Assembly: GCA_902805985.1 (NCBI GenBank)
Contig: CADCUW010000332.1
Coordinates: 1-5,026, forward strand
Source of the DNA: an uncultured Rubrobacteraceae bacterium
GTDB lineage: Bacteria > Actinomycetota > Rubrobacteria > Rubrobacterales > Rubrobacteraceae
DNA: 5,026 nucleotides
Reading direction: 5' to 3'
Within the stretch, counting starts at the first letter, position 1. Every line of letters starts with the position of its first letter. Below the pieces are notes generated by a model. It saw only the letters and a program-made list of their open reading frames with translations. It did not search any database and was not told where the DNA came from. The position numbers and the translations under genes are program-made. Of the stretch, positions 1 to 5,026 are shown piece after piece.

Positions 1-73
1 CGCGAGGCCGGGCTCGGAGAGGCCCAACCCTAGAGAGGGACATGCACGGATCGCGTTTCACAGGCCTTCGATA

Positions 74-104
74 CCGTCCGTTGCTATTCCGCAAACACGG
101 ACGG
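74..104. repeat. Inverted repeat near the left edge
   Basis: CCGTCCGT at 74-81 is exactly complementary to ACGGACGG at 97-104, giving an 8-bp stem with a 15-base loop. It lies within the 123 bases to the left of the IS-like terminus, where I recognise no protein. It may be subterminal structure of an insertion element, but nothing in the sequence proves this. Confidence 0.5.
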
Positions 105-116
105 CCAGTTCCGTCA

Positions 117-128
117 GACAGGCCCTAG
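117..128 (-). mobile_element. IS5-like terminal sequence, element body to the left
   Basis: GACAGGCCCTAG here is the exact reverse complement of CTAGGGCCTGTC at 2126-2137. Elements of the IS5 family commonly have ends of the form GGCCTGTC or GGGCCTGTC and often target CTAG or similar tetranucleotides, as known for that family. Here the terminus faces left, so the element body would lie at 1-124 and beyond the window, with CTAG at 125-128 as target. No transposase coding is recognisable in 1-116. The call rests on this short match and on the protein-like frame that begins right at CTAG. Confidence 0.45.
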
Positions 129-235
129 AGGAGCTGAGCCGGAAGCTGGGCGTGAGCCGCGAGGCGGTCCGCAAGCGCCAGGCCGCCGCGTTCGACCGGC
201 TCTTCAACAAGCTCGACCGCGAGGCCGCCGGCTGA
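125..235 (+). pseudogene. C-terminal fragment of a helix-turn-helix (sigma region 4-like) protein
   Basis: The frame 125-235 ends at TGA 233-235 and encodes 36 residues beginning LEELSRKLGVSREAVRKRQ, followed by a short basic/acidic tail. LxELxxxLGVSREAVRKRQ is the pattern of a helix-turn-helix such as sigma-70 region 4, where the second helix contacts the -35 DNA. The frame stays open leftward to base 2. However, upstream of CTAG the translation is rich in proline, serine and arginine and does not look like sigma factor sequence. I infer that the gene was cut at CTAG by an IS-like end. It could instead be the true 3' end of a gene entering from the left, or part of another HTH protein. No start codon or ribosome binding site is available to it in the window. 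Confidence 0.5.
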
Positions 236-346
236 TAGGCGCCCCGCGCCGAAGAGACGCCGGGCCGTTGCCGCGACCCCGCCTGAACCAGCCGACCCAC
301 CCCCTCCGTCCTCTCCCCCACCAAGGCTGGCGCAACGCGGCATATC

Positions 347-379
347 AGAATTACGAAAATGTATCGGATTTACGGAAAT
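347..379. repeat. AT-rich direct repeats, first motif cluster
   Basis: The 17-base string AGAATTACGAAAATGTA at 347-363 recurs exactly at 692-708. Within the cluster its core TTACGAAAAT (351-360) is followed by TTACGGAAAT (370-379), differing at one base. The two cores start 19 bp apart, roughly two helical turns, so one protein could bind both on nearly the same face. The sequence is far more AT-rich than its surroundings. It is a candidate binding site for the product of the second partition gene, as either centromere or operator. Confidence 0.7.
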
Positions 380-612
380 AGAAATTGAGAGTGCGTGCGG
401 CGGCGGTCTGCGGCGGCCCGATGGTCAAACCGTTCATACGGCGTTCTCTGGGCTCGCGGCCGGGACGGGCCTGTCGGACCGCCTGACCCCTCCAGGATCG
501 CGACTAGATTTCCTCCGTAAGGACGCTGAGGGCATCTCTAAGACGTAGACAGCCCCTCGAGGCGGTGGTGGAGGCCCCCCAAGGGTGCGGAAGGCATGAG
601 TGGACGCGGGGC

Positions 613-631
613 CTGCCGGCAAGGCCGGCGG
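613..631. repeat. GC-rich hairpin
   Basis: GCCGGC at 615-620 pairs with GCCGGC at 624-629 around the triplet AAG. A G-U pair and one more C-G pair extend the stem outward to 613/631. There is no T-run after it, so it is not a typical intrinsic terminator. It may be incidental in DNA of this composition. Confidence 0.3.
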
Positions 632-694
632 AACCCGGGTGGCCGGGGCAGCGCGCCGACGGCTCGATGGAAGAACCCCGTAGAGAATAATAGA

Positions 695-723
695 ATTACG
701 AAAATGTAGCTCATTTTCGTAAT
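695..723. promoter_or_regulatory. Perfect 12-bp inverted repeat, putative operator or partition site
   Basis: ATTACGAAAATG at 695-706 and CATTTTCGTAAT at 712-723 are perfect inverted copies separated by five bases. The left arm is part of the 17-base exact repeat also found at 347-363. The right arm ends one base before the -35 hexamer of the parA promoter, so a bound dimer or tetramer would touch RNA polymerase. Small ParA operons are commonly repressed by their ribbon-helix-helix partner from sites just like this, next to the promoter. Binding by the downstream product is inference. A replication protein is an alternative ligand. Confidence 0.65.
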
Positions 724-724
724 G

Positions 725-753
725 TTGATTTATCGCACGCGGAACACTAAGAT
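725..753 (+). promoter_or_regulatory. Predicted parA operon promoter
   Basis: TTGATT (725-730) and TAAGAT (748-753) are separated by 17 bp, the optimal housekeeping-sigma spacing. The -35 hexamer matches the consensus at four positions and the -10 at four. Transcription would start near 760, giving a leader of about 34 bases before the ATG at 794. The AT-rich inverted repeat lies directly upstream and could act as an operator, or as an UP-like element. Confidence 0.55.
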
Positions 754-793
754 GGCGTGAGGACGGATCGGGCGGGCGCGGGAGGGCACGGGC

Positions 794-1441
794 ATGAGGA
801 TAAACGTGATGGGATACAAGGGCGGCGTGGGGAAGAGCGTGACGGCAATGCACCTCGGGGCGGCGCTTGGGGCTCGTTTCGGGGAGGGGACGACGGTCGT
901 GGTGGACGCGGACCCCAACCAGAGCCTTGTCCACTGGCGGGCGGCGCGTCCGGCGGACCTGGAGCCGTGGTCGTTCGATGTGGTGGGTTTGGGAGACGGC
1001 GGGGGATGGCAGCGCTACGAGAACGTCGTCTTCGACTCGCAGGGGCGGCCCAGCGACGTGGATCTTCGGGCCGCGGTGAGGGGATCGGACCTGATCGTGG
1101 TGCCCACGACAGCGGAGGGGCTGTCGATGCGCCCCTTGATGGGGTTTCTGGCCCGGCTGCGTAAGATGGATGCGAGCTACAGGGTTCTCTTGACGATGGT
1201 GGGTTGGTGGAACGCGCAGGCGCAGGAGCGGCGCGAGCAGCTCGAGGCCGCGGGGCAGCCGGTGTTCGGCCCCGAGATCCGGAGGAGGCAGGCTTTCGAC
1301 ACGGCCACACAGACGGGCAGGCTCGTCCACGAGTTCCCGAACAGCAGGGCGCAGGAGGCGTGGCGTTCCTACAAGAGGGTCGCCGAAGAGGCCGCCCGGG
1401 AGATCGTCGGCGCCAGGCGCGCTCTCGTGGGTAAGGGCTAG
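794..1441 (+). CDS. parA: ParA-family partition ATPase (small, plasmid type)
   Basis: This is a 215-residue P-loop ATPase of the ParA/MinD superfamily, expected to bind DNA non-specifically and move plasmid copies apart with its partner. Residues 7-15, GYKGGVGKS, form the deviant Walker A box with signature lysine K9 and catalytic K14. VVVDADPN at 35-42 is the switch I/Walker A' segment (D38, D40). VVFDSQGRP at 78-86 sits where Walker B belongs (D81), and LIVVPTTAE at 100-108 is a typical following strand. There is no N-terminal HTH extension, so it belongs to the short class (type Ib, ParF-like), whose operons are usually repressed by the partner instead. The ATG is supported by GGAGGG at 781-786, seven bases upstream. 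The next gene starts two bases after the stop. The FDSQGRP Walker B variant is unusual but keeps the aspartate. Confidence 0.9.
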   Translation: MRINVMGYKGGVGKSVTAMHLGAALGARFGEGTTVVVDADPNQSLVHWRAARPADLEPWSFDVVGLGDGGGWQRYENVVFDSQGRPSDVDLRAAVRGSDLIVVPTTAEGLSMRPLMGFLARLRKMDASYRVLLTMVGWWNAQAQERREQLEAAGQPVFGPEIRRRQAFDTATQTGRLVHEFPNSRAQEAWRSYKRVAEEAAREIVGARRALVGKG

Positions 1442-1443
1442 CG

Positions 1444-1893
1444 TTGGGGAGGGACAGGATCGACCGGGCGTCGAACCCCCTGGCGGCGATGATGGACGAG
1501 GAGCTCGAAGGGCTCGAGGCGGAAGACGCGGGGGAGACGGGCGGAGGTGGGACGACGTCAACCGCGGCGATCCCCGAAGCGCCCCCCGAGGCGACCGACG
1601 GGCTCGGGCGCCGTGCGCCGAGTGGACCCGGCGGAGCCACGCGAACGGGCGGGCTCGCGCGGAGGTCGGGAAGGAGGCCGGGACGGCCAAAGGGGGGAAG
1701 GAACTCGGACCCGAACATGGTGCCGATTTCCGCGAAGATCCACAGGGACGTGAGGTTCGCCGTGGACCGGGTCTTGGCCGAGCAGAGCGCCCTCGCGGGG
1801 CGCCCGGTCTACATGGCCGAGGTCATAGAGAGGCTCCTGCGGTTCTACGTCGAGCGCGGCGATCCTTACGAGGTGTTGGACGACGCCCGGTAG
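1444..1893 (+). CDS. Probable ParA partner, ribbon-helix-helix-type DNA-binding protein
   Basis: This 149-residue protein is translationally linked to parA. Residues 1-75 are low-complexity: an acidic stretch at 18-31 followed by Gly/Pro/Thr/Ala-rich, probably disordered sequence. Residues 72-87 are strongly basic and contain RRPGRPKGGR, an AT-hook-like GRP core that could enter the minor groove of AT-rich DNA. Residues 92-137 (MVPISAKIHRDVRFAVDRVL...AEVIERLLRFYVE) read as a strand followed by two helices, the layout of a ribbon-helix-helix domain. Known ParG-type partners likewise have a disordered N-terminal arm that stimulates the ATPase and a C-terminal ribbon-helix-helix that binds centromere and operator. 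The function is inferred from position and layout. The TTG start at 1444 is chosen because AAGGG at 1433-1437 lies six bases upstream. The internal ATGs at 1489 and 1492 have no such site. Confidence 0.7.
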   Translation: MGRDRIDRASNPLAAMMDEELEGLEAEDAGETGGGGTTSTAAIPEAPPEATDGLGRRAPSGPGGATRTGGLARRSGRRPGRPKGGRNSDPNMVPISAKIHRDVRFAVDRVLAEQSALAGRPVYMAEVIERLLRFYVERGDPYEVLDDAR

Positions 1894-1894
1894 A

Positions 1895-1920
1895 CGGCGA
1901 GCCCGCGCGCGGGCCCGCCG
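1895..1920. terminator. Strong GC hairpin after the partition operon
   Basis: Bases 1895-1920 are a near-perfect palindrome: the core GCCCGCGCGCGGGC (1901-1914) is fully self-complementary, and CGGCG/CGCCG flanks extend it with one A-C mismatch. It begins one base after the TAG of the preceding gene. No T-run follows, so it is not a canonical intrinsic terminator. It may stabilise the 3' end or act with a factor, as is common in high-GC bacteria. Confidence 0.5.
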
Positions 1921-1959
1921 CCGGAGTCGGGCTTCGACGGCGCCCGTGACCGCGAAGGG

Positions 1960-2125
1960 TCAGGAAAGAGTCGTACGCGGAGAGCGAGATTTCTCCACGT
2001 GGTTCGTCCGGGCGACGCGCTCGATGGCGTGCGCAGGGACCCCGGCGGCGGAGAAGAAGGCAATGGGCGAGCCGTCCGCGCGGGCCAGCGAGTGTAGGTC
2101 GGTACCGAGGGTGATACGCGGTCGC
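1960..2125 (-). pseudogene. Possible 3' remnant of an unidentified minus-strand gene
   Basis: On the minus strand an open frame runs from the IS-like end at 2126-2137 down to a TGA at 1960-1962, about 54 codons. Its translation has a globular look (TDLHSLARADGSPIAFF, then AAGVPAHAIERVAR) and nearly every third base is G or C. I do not recognise the family. No native start exists: upstream codons come from the IS-like terminus, so the fragment appears cut there. The plus-strand frame 1946-2203 shares third codon positions with it and also shows high GC3, so composition alone cannot choose the strand. I prefer the minus strand because its amino acid make-up is more protein-like. The whole stretch could also be non-coding. 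Confidence 0.3.
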
Positions 2126-2137
2126 CTAGGGCCTGTC
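2126..2137 (+). mobile_element. IS5-like terminal sequence, element body to the right
   Basis: CTAGGGCCTGTC is the exact inverted counterpart of 117-128. CTAG at 2126-2129 would be the target tetranucleotide and the element would extend rightward. Just inside, AAAACC (2141-2146) and GGTTTT (2153-2158) form a small inverted repeat. What lies to the right is not a transposase but the 3' end of the regulator gene, so this is either a relic, a solo end, or the outer end of a composite unit. Confidence 0.45.
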
Positions 2138-3133
2138 CGCAAAACCGACGCGGGTTTTATCGTCGCCGACGCTGCTCGGACACTCCATTACTTGCCAACG
2201 TAGACCCTCGACGAGCCAGCCGTAGGCCCGCGCTATGGTGGGGTCGTACTCCCATCGCTTCAGGGCAGCGATCAGCTCCCAATAGCGTTCCATGCGCGGA
2301 TCGTACGTTCGCTCGTGGTGGGAGAGCATCCGCTCGGCGAAGCGCGCATCGTCCTGCGTGCCCGCGGCACGCCCGGAGGCCTGTACCCAGTCCGCGACGA
2401 CGCTCTGCCCGTGCTCTCCGGTCGGAGAACGTCCCTCCCGAACGGCCGACTTGGCTCTACCGATCGCGGTAGTCACGGCCTCGTTCCAGCCGGTGGAATC
2501 AAGGCCATCTTCGGCCGTCCCTGGGATGGGTGTCGTTTGGTTCTTGAGGGCCTCGACAAAGCTATCGTCCGAGGCCAGCTTCGCGAGTTCCGTCCAAGCG
2601 GCGAGCTGCCCTTCGTCGAGCTCCTCGGGCATGTCGGACACGATCGCCCGCCAGAACCCGGCTTTCGCCTCGGGGTCCACGGGGGCACCTTGGAGGCCTC
2701 TCTCCAAATGTTCGGCGAGGAAGGCCTCCCGTTCCTTCGCCTCGAGGATCCCGAGCGCCTGCGCCCGGCCGGGGTACGGCTGCTCGTCCTCCCCGCCGCT
2801 TTCGAGGGCGGATTCGAGCAGCTTGCGGCGCCTGCGCAAGGTACGTATCTGGAGGTCCAAGGTCTCCATCTGCAACCTGAGCGCGTCCGACGCTTCGCTC
2901 TCCTCTTCGAGGATGGCACCTATCTCCGGGAGTCCGAAGCCGGCGGCCCTCAGCGTGCGGATCAGTTCGAGACGCGAGCGATCCCCTTCGGAGTACATGC
3001 GGTAGCCGGCCTCGGTGATCTCGGAGGGGGGCAGAACGCCCACGTCCGAGTAGTGTCGGATGGTCTTCACCGTCACCCCGCTCATGCGGGCCAGCTTACC
3101 GATGCTGTACGGCGCCTCTTTTTCCGAACCCAC
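2126..3133 (-). CDS. MerR-family transcriptional regulator with large C-terminal domain
   Basis: The protein has 335 residues from GTG 3133-3131. Residues 9-36 (YSIGKLARMSGVTVKTIRHYSDVGVLPP) are the MerR winged HTH, with the wing GYRMYSEGDRSRLELI after it. Residues 82-112 form the long antiparallel coiled-coil helix used for dimerisation. About 200 further residues, including DPRMERYWELIAALKRW, should be the effector-sensing domain. They resemble long actinobacterial MerR proteins in general, and I cannot name the ligand. I see none of the cysteine clusters typical of metal sensors. The GTG is chosen because AAGGGGGGG lies three bases upstream and the MerR domain begins eight residues in; the frame stays open to an ATG at 3355, but that stretch is not conserved-looking and overlaps the divergent gene. 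The last residues (about GFADRP) and the TAG are encoded by the IS-like terminus, so the native C-terminus may have been altered. Confidence 0.88.
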   Translation of the reverse strand: MGSEKEAPYSIGKLARMSGVTVKTIRHYSDVGVLPPSEITEAGYRMYSEGDRSRLELIRTLRAAGFGLPEIGAILEEESEASDALRLQMETLDLQIRTLRRRRKLLESALESGGEDEQPYPGRAQALGILEAKEREAFLAEHLERGLQGAPVDPEAKAGFWRAIVSDMPEELDEGQLAAWTELAKLASDDSFVEALKNQTTPIPGTAEDGLDSTGWNEAVTTAIGRAKSAVREGRSPTGEHGQSVVADWVQASGRAAGTQDDARFAERMLSHHERTYDPRMERYWELIAALKRWEYDPTIARAYGWLVEGLRWQVMECPSSVGDDKTRVGFADRP

Positions 3134-3143
3134 GGGCCCCCCC

Positions 3144-3174
3144 TTGACTCTCCCCCGACAGGAGACCTTATGGT
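3144..3174 (+). promoter_or_regulatory. Predicted MerR-type promoter and operator for the zinc-protease gene
   Basis: TTGACT (3144-3149) and TATGGT (3169-3174) are separated by 19 bp, longer than normal. That is the hallmark of promoters that MerR proteins activate by untwisting the spacer. Within the spacer, TCTCC (3149-3153) and GGAGA (3161-3165) form a dyad centred at 3157, close to the spacer midpoint. The site lies in the 96-bp gap between the regulator and the plus-strand gene and overlaps the regulator's ribosome binding region. On the minus strand TTGGAC (3192-3187) and TAAGGT (3170-3165) could be a weak overlapping promoter for the regulator itself. Confidence 0.6.
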
Positions 3175-3229
3175 ATCCGACGAACCGTCCAAATCCGGAC
3201 TGGTACGCGAACGCGGGAGGTAGAAGGAT

Positions 3230-4150
3230 ATGCCGGAGGTAAAAACCGTCGACGTCCTGGAAGGACAGCGCAACGCGCTGCTCGCCCCGGCCGACGGCAG
3301 ACGAGCCCTTTACGGCGAGCTGGTGATGGAGCCTTTGAGGCCGTTGTGGGAGCACATAATGAGCTTCATGCCCGCGGGGGTGGCCCCGGGATCGGGCGAG
3401 GGAGGCGACCCCGCCTTGGCGGCGGCGCGTCTCATCGGCCTCTACGGTCCCGACTCCGACGCCGGGGGTGGCCTCGACGCCCTGGCCGAGCTAGAACAGA
3501 GGGGCTCCTTCGCCGAGTGCGTGCGGGCACAGGAGTCGGCCCTGGAGGTGCTCAGCCCGCAAGGGCATGGGGTGGACTTCGGGGGCGTGACCTTCTCCCT
3601 GGCGCTGGCCGATCCCCGGACGCCCGACCTGATGGAGCGCCATGCGGGGTACATGGGCGGGGCCTCCTTCTCGGACTGGATCCTGGCCTACGTGTGGCCC
3701 ACGGACTACAACCTGCCGCGCCTGCCGGCCCTGGCCGTCCACGAGTTGCACCACAAGGTGCGCCTGGCCTTCGAGCCTTGGGACGAGACGACCACCGTCG
3801 GGCAATACCTCGTTCTGGAAGGACTCGCCGAGGCGTTCGCCGCGGAGAGGTTTGGGGAAGACCTGCTCGGACCGTGGACGAAGGCGCTCTCCGAGGACGA
3901 GCTCGAAGCGGCGCGTCCGGTCATGAGGGACGCCCTGGACGCAAGCGGCTTCAACGAGATCCGCGGCTACATATTCGGGGACTGGGCGGCCCCGCAGTTT
4001 GGCTACGAACCCCGCGGGTTGCCGGACTTCGTCGGCTACTCCATGGGCTACCGGCTGGTGCGGGAGTACCTCGGGCGCACGGGGCGCTCGGCGGTGGAGG
4101 CCTCCTACGTCCCCTGGGGGGAGATCGTCGCGGGGTCGCGCTACTTCTAG
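3230..4150 (+). CDS. Putative zinc-dependent protease, YjaZ/DUF2268-like
   Basis: This is a 306-residue protein. LAVHELHHKVR at 168-178 contains the HExxH zincin motif: H171 and H175 as zinc ligands, E172 as catalytic base. The downstream helix VLEGLAEAFAAERFG (195-209) supplies a glutamate, probably E197 or E201, as third ligand, as in gluzincins. Upstream, LALADPRT and YNLPRLPALAVHE fit the layout of predicted Zn-dependent proteases of the YjaZ (DUF2268) family, whose substrates are not known to me. No signal peptide or membrane segment is visible, so it should be cytoplasmic. The ATG at 3230 has GGGAGG (3215-3220) nine bases upstream. It is divergent from the MerR gene and probably its target. 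The length is close to family size and no lesion is seen. The family name is recalled from motifs, not from a search. Confidence 0.8.
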   Translation: MPEVKTVDVLEGQRNALLAPADGRRALYGELVMEPLRPLWEHIMSFMPAGVAPGSGEGGDPALAAARLIGLYGPDSDAGGGLDALAELEQRGSFAECVRAQESALEVLSPQGHGVDFGGVTFSLALADPRTPDLMERHAGYMGGASFSDWILAYVWPTDYNLPRLPALAVHELHHKVRLAFEPWDETTTVGQYLVLEGLAEAFAAERFGEDLLGPWTKALSEDELEAARPVMRDALDASGFNEIRGYIFGDWAAPQFGYEPRGLPDFVGYSMGYRLVREYLGRTGRSAVEASYVPWGEIVAGSRYF

Positions 4151-4190
4151 CCGCCCCAACGGCAACCCGAAAAGGCGCGCGGCCACGAAA

Positions 4191-4974
4191 GACGAGCTTG
4201 CGGACGGGCAGTGGGCGCGGCTCTTGCCGATGCTTCCTCCGCAAAGGCCGGCGCGGGGGCGACCGGCCAAGGACCATCGCGTGGTCGTGAACGCCATCCT
4301 GTGGGTACTTCGCACCGGAGCGCCGTGGCGGGACCTGCCGGCCGACGCGGGGGTGTGCTGGAAGACGGCCGCCGGCCGCTTCTACCGGTGGACCGCTTCC
4401 GGCGTGTGGCGGAAGGTGCTCGATGAGCTCCAGAAAGATGCCGACGGGCGCGGAGACCTCGACCGGTCCAGGCACTTCGTGGACGGCAGTTCGGTGCGCG
4501 CCCACCAACACGCGGCCGGGGCGCGAGGCGGACGCCAGGGCGACGAGGCGCTCGGCCGTAGCCGGGGCGGTTTCTCCACCAAGTTCCACGTCAGGGCGGA
4601 AGGCGGCGGCAAGCCGGTCGCGTTCGTGCTTTCCCCCGGCCATAGGCACGAGGCGAAGCTATTCGAGTCGCTGATGGAGGTCGGTGCCGTCGAACGACCC
4701 GGTGGGGCGCAGCCGGACCTTCACCCGGAGCGCGTCGTGGGCGACCGAGGTTACAGCTACGATCGCATCCGCGCGTACCTGGCTCGGCGAGGAATACTGG
4801 CGGTGATCCCGCTGTGCTCCGATCAGAGTCGGGATCCGACGTTCGACCGGGAAACCTACCGCGAGCGCAACAAGGTCGAGAGGTTGGTGGGCCGCCTCAA
4901 GCACGCGCTACGACAAACGGGCCGCGAGCTACCTGGCGATGCTCACGCTGGCGGCGATCGTCCTATGGCTCTAA
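4191..4974 (+). pseudogene. IS5-family DDE transposase, start missing and frameshifted
   Basis: Frame 4191 onward encodes an IS5-type transposase: DGQWARLLPMLPP near the start, then the insertion domain (ILWVLRTGAPWRDLP) and a DDE core. The catalytic residues are D in VDGSS (4482-4484), D in VGDRGYS (4743-4745) and E in YRERNKVERLVGRLK (4878-4880). The last segment fits the Y-2-R-3-E-6-K signature exactly. After that lysine (4899-4901) the frame is lost: the usual C-terminus TRYDKRAASYLAML...IVLWL is found at 4903-4974 in another frame, ending at TAA. Compared with the usual LK(about six residues)TRYDK, roughly 17 bases seem deleted. Upstream, the frame is open into the previous gene but has no ATG, GTG or TTG before TTG 4224, so the native start is gone. 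No left terminal repeat is seen at 4151-4190, and the right end would lie beyond the window. It is probably inactive. Confidence 0.85.
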
Positions 4975-5026
4975 CCGGCGCAAGGCCACGTATACGGGAG
5001 GTTCGAGAGTGTGACGAACGGACTGC

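Larger units (their letters stand above)
236..793. other. Non-coding region upstream of the partition operon
   Basis: No convincing gene lies in these 558 bases. The long minus-strand frame over this region continues antisense through parA and has a low-complexity Pro/Arg/Ser composition. The region contains two AT-rich islands (347-381 and 680-735) in otherwise GC-rich DNA, each with copies of TTACGRAAAT, and the parA promoter. Between them are short GC-rich palindromes, for example CCTCGAGG at 555-562 and a GCCGGC hairpin at 613-631. This arrangement suits a centromere, operator or replication-control region, though no origin iteron array or DnaA-box cluster was seen. Confidence 0.6.

Noticed and set aside
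467..475. Third GGGCCTGTC, a possible further IS end
   Set aside because: Only nine bases match, no CTAG adjoins it (GAC precedes), and nothing on either side looks like IS sequence; chance is plausible in GC-rich DNA.
505..549. Short frame reading LDFLRKDAEGISKT before a TAG
   Set aside because: It looks faintly protein-like, but at 14 codons with mixed third bases and no upstream support it cannot be called a gene remnant.
434..1690. 418-codon minus-strand open frame
   Set aside because: It runs antisense to parA and its partner, is rich in Pro, Arg and Ser with no domain pattern, and is explained by GC-rich third positions of the real genes.
2126..2700. TipAS-type drug-binding domain in the MerR protein
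   Set aside because: Length and layout are compatible, but I could not see a clear TipAS motif, so the C-terminal domain is left unnamed.
2315..3223. 302-codon plus-strand open frame
   Set aside because: It is antisense to the MerR gene, whose HTH and coiled-coil are clear; its translation shows no recognisable motif.
3134..3355. Upstream ATG start for the MerR gene at 3355
   Set aside because: It would add 74 residues before the conserved HTH and overlap the divergent protease gene; the GTG at 3133 has a strong ribosome binding site.
3491..4315. 274-codon minus-strand open frame
   Set aside because: It is antisense to the HExxH protein and crosses into the transposase remnant, so it spans two unrelated units.

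Overview
The window is GC-rich. Its genes prefer G or C at third codon positions and use AGG for many arginines. It carries a small plasmid-type partition module and broken insertion-sequence material. This fits a plasmid or mobile region of a high-GC actinobacterium. The AGG-rich codon use would suit Rubrobacter, but that host call is inference only. No RNA gene or CRISPR array was seen.

Layout. Bases 1-235 hold flanking sequence, a terminus resembling that of an IS5-family element, and the last 36 codons of a helix-turn-helix (sigma region 4-like) protein. Bases 236-793 are non-coding. They carry two clusters of an AT-rich motif (TTACGRAAAT), one as spaced direct repeats and one as a perfect 12-bp inverted repeat next to a good promoter. 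Bases 794-1893 are a two-gene operon: a small ParA ATPase and a partner with a long disordered arm and a basic, probably ribbon-helix-helix, C-terminus. A strong GC hairpin follows. Bases 1894-2125 hold what may be the 3' remnant of an unidentified minus-strand gene.

At 2126-2137 the same 12-bp IS-like terminus recurs in opposite orientation. From there to 4150 lies a divergent pair: a MerR-family regulator (minus strand) and a 306-aa HExxH zinc-protease-like protein of the YjaZ/DUF2268 type (plus strand). They share a 96-bp spacer with a candidate 19-bp-spacer promoter, the type MerR proteins activate. From about 4151 to the right edge is an IS5-family transposase remnant that has lost its start codon. 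Its DDE triad is intact, but it has a frameshift shortly before its C-terminus.

Interpretation. The partition operon and its AT-rich sites look like plasmid maintenance functions. The MerR/protease pair looks like accessory cargo, bounded on one side by an IS-like end and on the other by a decayed transposase. Both IS-like ends sit at CTAG and appear to cut gene fragments on the partition-module side. The regulator's stop codon lies inside one of these ends.
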